Shown in pieces: positions 61,594 to 64,000 of a DNA stretch of 64,000 nt (the stretch's first letter is position 1; each line of letters starts with the position of its first letter). The stretch is taken from positions 18,132,160 to 18,196,159 of the forward strand of contig NC_083601.1 in assembly GCF_029168945.1 (NCBI RefSeq), in the 5' to 3' direction. The notes under the pieces are model-generated. The model saw only the letters and a list, made by a program, of their open reading frames with translations. It was not told the origin of the DNA and did no database searches. The stretch is from Cannabis sativa (taxonomy: Eukaryota; Streptophyta; Magnoliopsida; Rosales; Cannabaceae). The position numbers were made by a program, and so were the translations under genes.

Positions 61594-62295
61594 GACAATA
61601 AAACCATTTAAGATAAAGACAATAAAAGACTTCCCGATTTTCCGAGACGTCACACTAGCTAGTCCGTTTAAAATCATTTAAGATAAAGACAATAAAAGAC
61701 TTCTTTAATGAAAAAAACTAAGCATGAGATCTCATTATTTTTAAAACAAAACATTTATTTATTCATAACCTTAAAATATAAAGCTTTACAAAAAGTATTT
61801 GAATCATAATCTTTAATTAAATATTTTTTAACCAAAACATCGTGACAATCCCCTAACATGTAATGCACACCTCGAGCTCGCCATCCTCACTATTTAGTTT
61901 TGTCTTTACCTGCACAAAGAGTACCCGTGAGCTAACGCCCAGTAAGAAGAGCTATGTAGGACATAACCCCCCCAACTAGATAACATAGTCATAAGTATAA
62001 CAATATCACAACATCAAATCAATTCATGCCATACTTGCATACATATAACAACATGTCATATCACATATTATTCTCACATATAATACAGCATCATATCACA
62101 GTGTAATCTTAATGCATGATATACTAACACACATAACACATAGTATCTTATCGCACATTGTCCTCACATACGATAATCTACTCCACTCATGTTGATCATA
62201 CATGAAGTGTAACTTGCCCTACCTTGTGCTGTTCTCACACTCGGCATCCAATAGGGCAATCCCTTATCACAAGCTGTACTCACCCATGATAGGAT
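61594..62295 (-). repeat. Family Z LTR fragment with scrambled start
   Basis: It matches the first 0.68 kb of the complete Z LTR (35464 onward) up to CACCCATGATAGGAT, but the first dozen bases are replaced by about 38 bp copied from LTR offset 50-90 (AAACCATTTAAGATAAAGAC). It is then interrupted by an X LTR. Confidence 0.8.
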
Positions 62296-62740
62296 TGTTG
62301 GAAATATTTTACCAAGATCTAGATTTACTACCAAGTATGTTTTATTAACATCCTAATATGAATTCTAAAACAATAAAATAAACACATAAGAGTTTAAGAA
62401 AACCTTACATTGGGTGCAGCGGAATAATATGACTCCTTCCATTCAGATATCTAGCCCTTGATTCCTTTGTGTAGCAGAGCATAATCAAGATCTGAATCTG
62501 GATCTCTTTCTCTCCTTCTTTGATGCTGATTCTCCACAGTCTTACACACTATGATTGAGGTACCACTTGATGTGTGTGGGCACTACTCTATCACTCAAGG
62601 AAATTTCGAAATTAGAAGAGAAGAAAAGAGAGAGAAGGGGCGGCTTGGCTTTTCTCTGAAGGAAACAATGTGCAAAGTTATGAGTTTCCTGAAGCCAACA
62701 CTTTCTATTTATAGAATGCCTTCTAGATTTAGGTTAGAAT
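62296..62740 (-). repeat. Family X LTR tail, inverted, outer copy
   Basis: Starts TGTTGGAAATATTTTACC, the reverse complement of the X LTR end, inserted in Z sequence (preceding bases AGGAT are the likely target duplication). It runs 445 bp to GGTTAGAAT, exactly the position at which X2 interrupts X1 at the other locus. Confidence 0.85.
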
Positions 62741-64000
62741 TGTTGGAAATATTTACTACCAAGTATGTTTTATTAACATCCTAATATGAATTCTAAAATA
62801 ATGAAATAAACACATAAGAGTTTAAGAAAACCTTACATTGGGTGTAGCGGAATATTATGACTCCTTCCATTCAGATCTCTAACCCTTGATTCCTTTCTGT
62901 AGAAGAGTATCACCAAGATCTGAACCTGGATCTCTTTCTCTCCTTCCTTTGATGCTGAATCTCCTTCTTGTTGGTTGATTTTCCACAGTCTTACACACTA
63001 TGATTGAGATACCACTTGATGTGTGTGGGCACTAACTCATTCACTCAAGGATTTCGAAATTATTGAAGAAGAAAAGTGAAGAAGAGGTTTCGGCTATAGA
63101 GAATAGAAAGAGGCTCAGTTTTCATCTGACAAAGTTCAGTGTGAATGAGAGCCATCACTATCTATTTATAGGTAACCATCTAGGTTTAAGTTAGAATTAT
63201 TTGGCATTAAAATAATGAAAAAATAAATTATAAAACCCTATAAGTGTGGCCGGCCATGGGCCTTGGATAATGGGCCTCACTTATGCAATTTCGCTGTTTT
63301 ATCATTTCTGCATCTCATTTTCTCAAAAACGCCAATTTTCAAATTCAACCATTTAAATGTCAATTCTAATTATTTAATAACTAAAAATTAATTATTAAAT
63401 AATATTGTCATTTAATATATTTATTAATTAGACATATAAAGTCTCTTAATTAATAAATAAACCTAGAATCTATTTTCTTTACAATTTCGCCCTTGCTTAG
63501 TGAAAATTCACAAACTAGACATAGTCTAACTTTAGAATTATAATTGATTAATCAAAATCAATTAACTGAGTCTTACAAGTAGTATGGTCTCAACTAGTAT
63601 GGGGACCATGGGTCTATATATCCGAGCTTCCAATAAGCAGATCAAGAACTTAAATCTTAAATTCATTGACTTATTAATTCTTCGTTGAATACACGCATAG
63701 AACTTAGAATTGCACTCTCAGTATATAGAACGCTCTATATGTTCCACAATATAGATACGTCATTAGTTATCCATTGTTATAATCCTAATTTGATCAATGA
63801 CCCTCTAATAGATGATCTACATTGAATAAGCACTAAGTTACCGTTACACCTTCAATGTATTTTATCCTTAAAACACTTAGCTCCGTATAAATCATATTTC
63901 AGCGAAGTGAAATGAGATCTCCACCATTTATCTCTGTTTAGCCAAGCTCGAAGGATATCATCGTTTCACTTCTAAATTCCTATAGAAGTTATAGATTCCA
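62741..64000 (-). repeat. Second family X LTR, inverted, inner copy, runs off the window
   Basis: Starts again TGTTGGAAATATTTAC and follows the reverse complement of the X LTR to the window end, including the 'gaacatatagagcgttc' block. It is more diverged than the X copies at 20330-55983, with different sequence at about 63060-63140 and extra bases near 62965. Confidence 0.85.

Overview
This window looks like nuclear DNA of a eudicot plant. It is AT-rich and dominated by LTR retrotransposons of plant lineages (Copia Tork-like and Ale/Retrofit-like, Gypsy Athila-like, Gypsy chromovirus Tekay-like). It also holds one host gene with short GT-AG introns that encodes an EPIDERMAL PATTERNING FACTOR-LIKE (EPFL) secreted peptide. 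I cannot name the species. I found no rRNA, tRNA, CRISPR array or prokaryotic signal, and no undescribed defence or metabolic system. What is unusual is the architecture of the transposon nest.

Left part (1-16240): AT-rich intergenic DNA; a 531-bp solo LTR with a TATTA target duplication (2913-3443); a 6.2-kb Copia element (4109-10278, duplication ACTTT) whose gag start codon appears to lie in the 5' LTR and to be spliced over a 1,287-nt intron, and whose integrase core is deleted; a MULE-like MITE (10727-11124); the EPFL gene (12395-12948, three exons, 121 aa); and a strongly shortened Copia element (14155-16034, duplication ATCCA) inside an unidentified gene-like fragment.

Right part (16241-64000): one minus-strand Athila-like Gypsy element. 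Its left LTR starts at 16241 and its right LTR at 61040; the right LTR is cut at about 61593 and does not end within the window. Its integrase gene is split by a 35.65-kb nest (20330-55983, duplication AATAT). The first layer of the nest is a solo LTR of family 'X'. A second X element (duplication ATTCT) sits inside that LTR. The second X contains a Tekay-like Gypsy ('A', 22784-32713), a rearranged non-autonomous LTR family 'Z' (32714-39266), X-internal DNA with a decayed Copia pol, and a young minus-strand Tekay-like Gypsy ('Y', 42064-52665, duplication AGTAT). To the right of Athila, a Z LTR fragment is interrupted by X LTRs in the opposite orientation, and again one X LTR sits inside another at the same internal site.

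Inferred order of events: Athila, then X1 (reduced to a solo LTR), then X2 into X1, then A and Z with ectopic recombination, and last Y, whose two LTRs are almost identical. Most older elements carry stop codons explained by C-to-T or G-to-A change, as expected for methylated, silenced transposons. The only locus I would treat as a functional host gene is the EPFL gene. The family letters X, Z, A and Y are labels for this window only.
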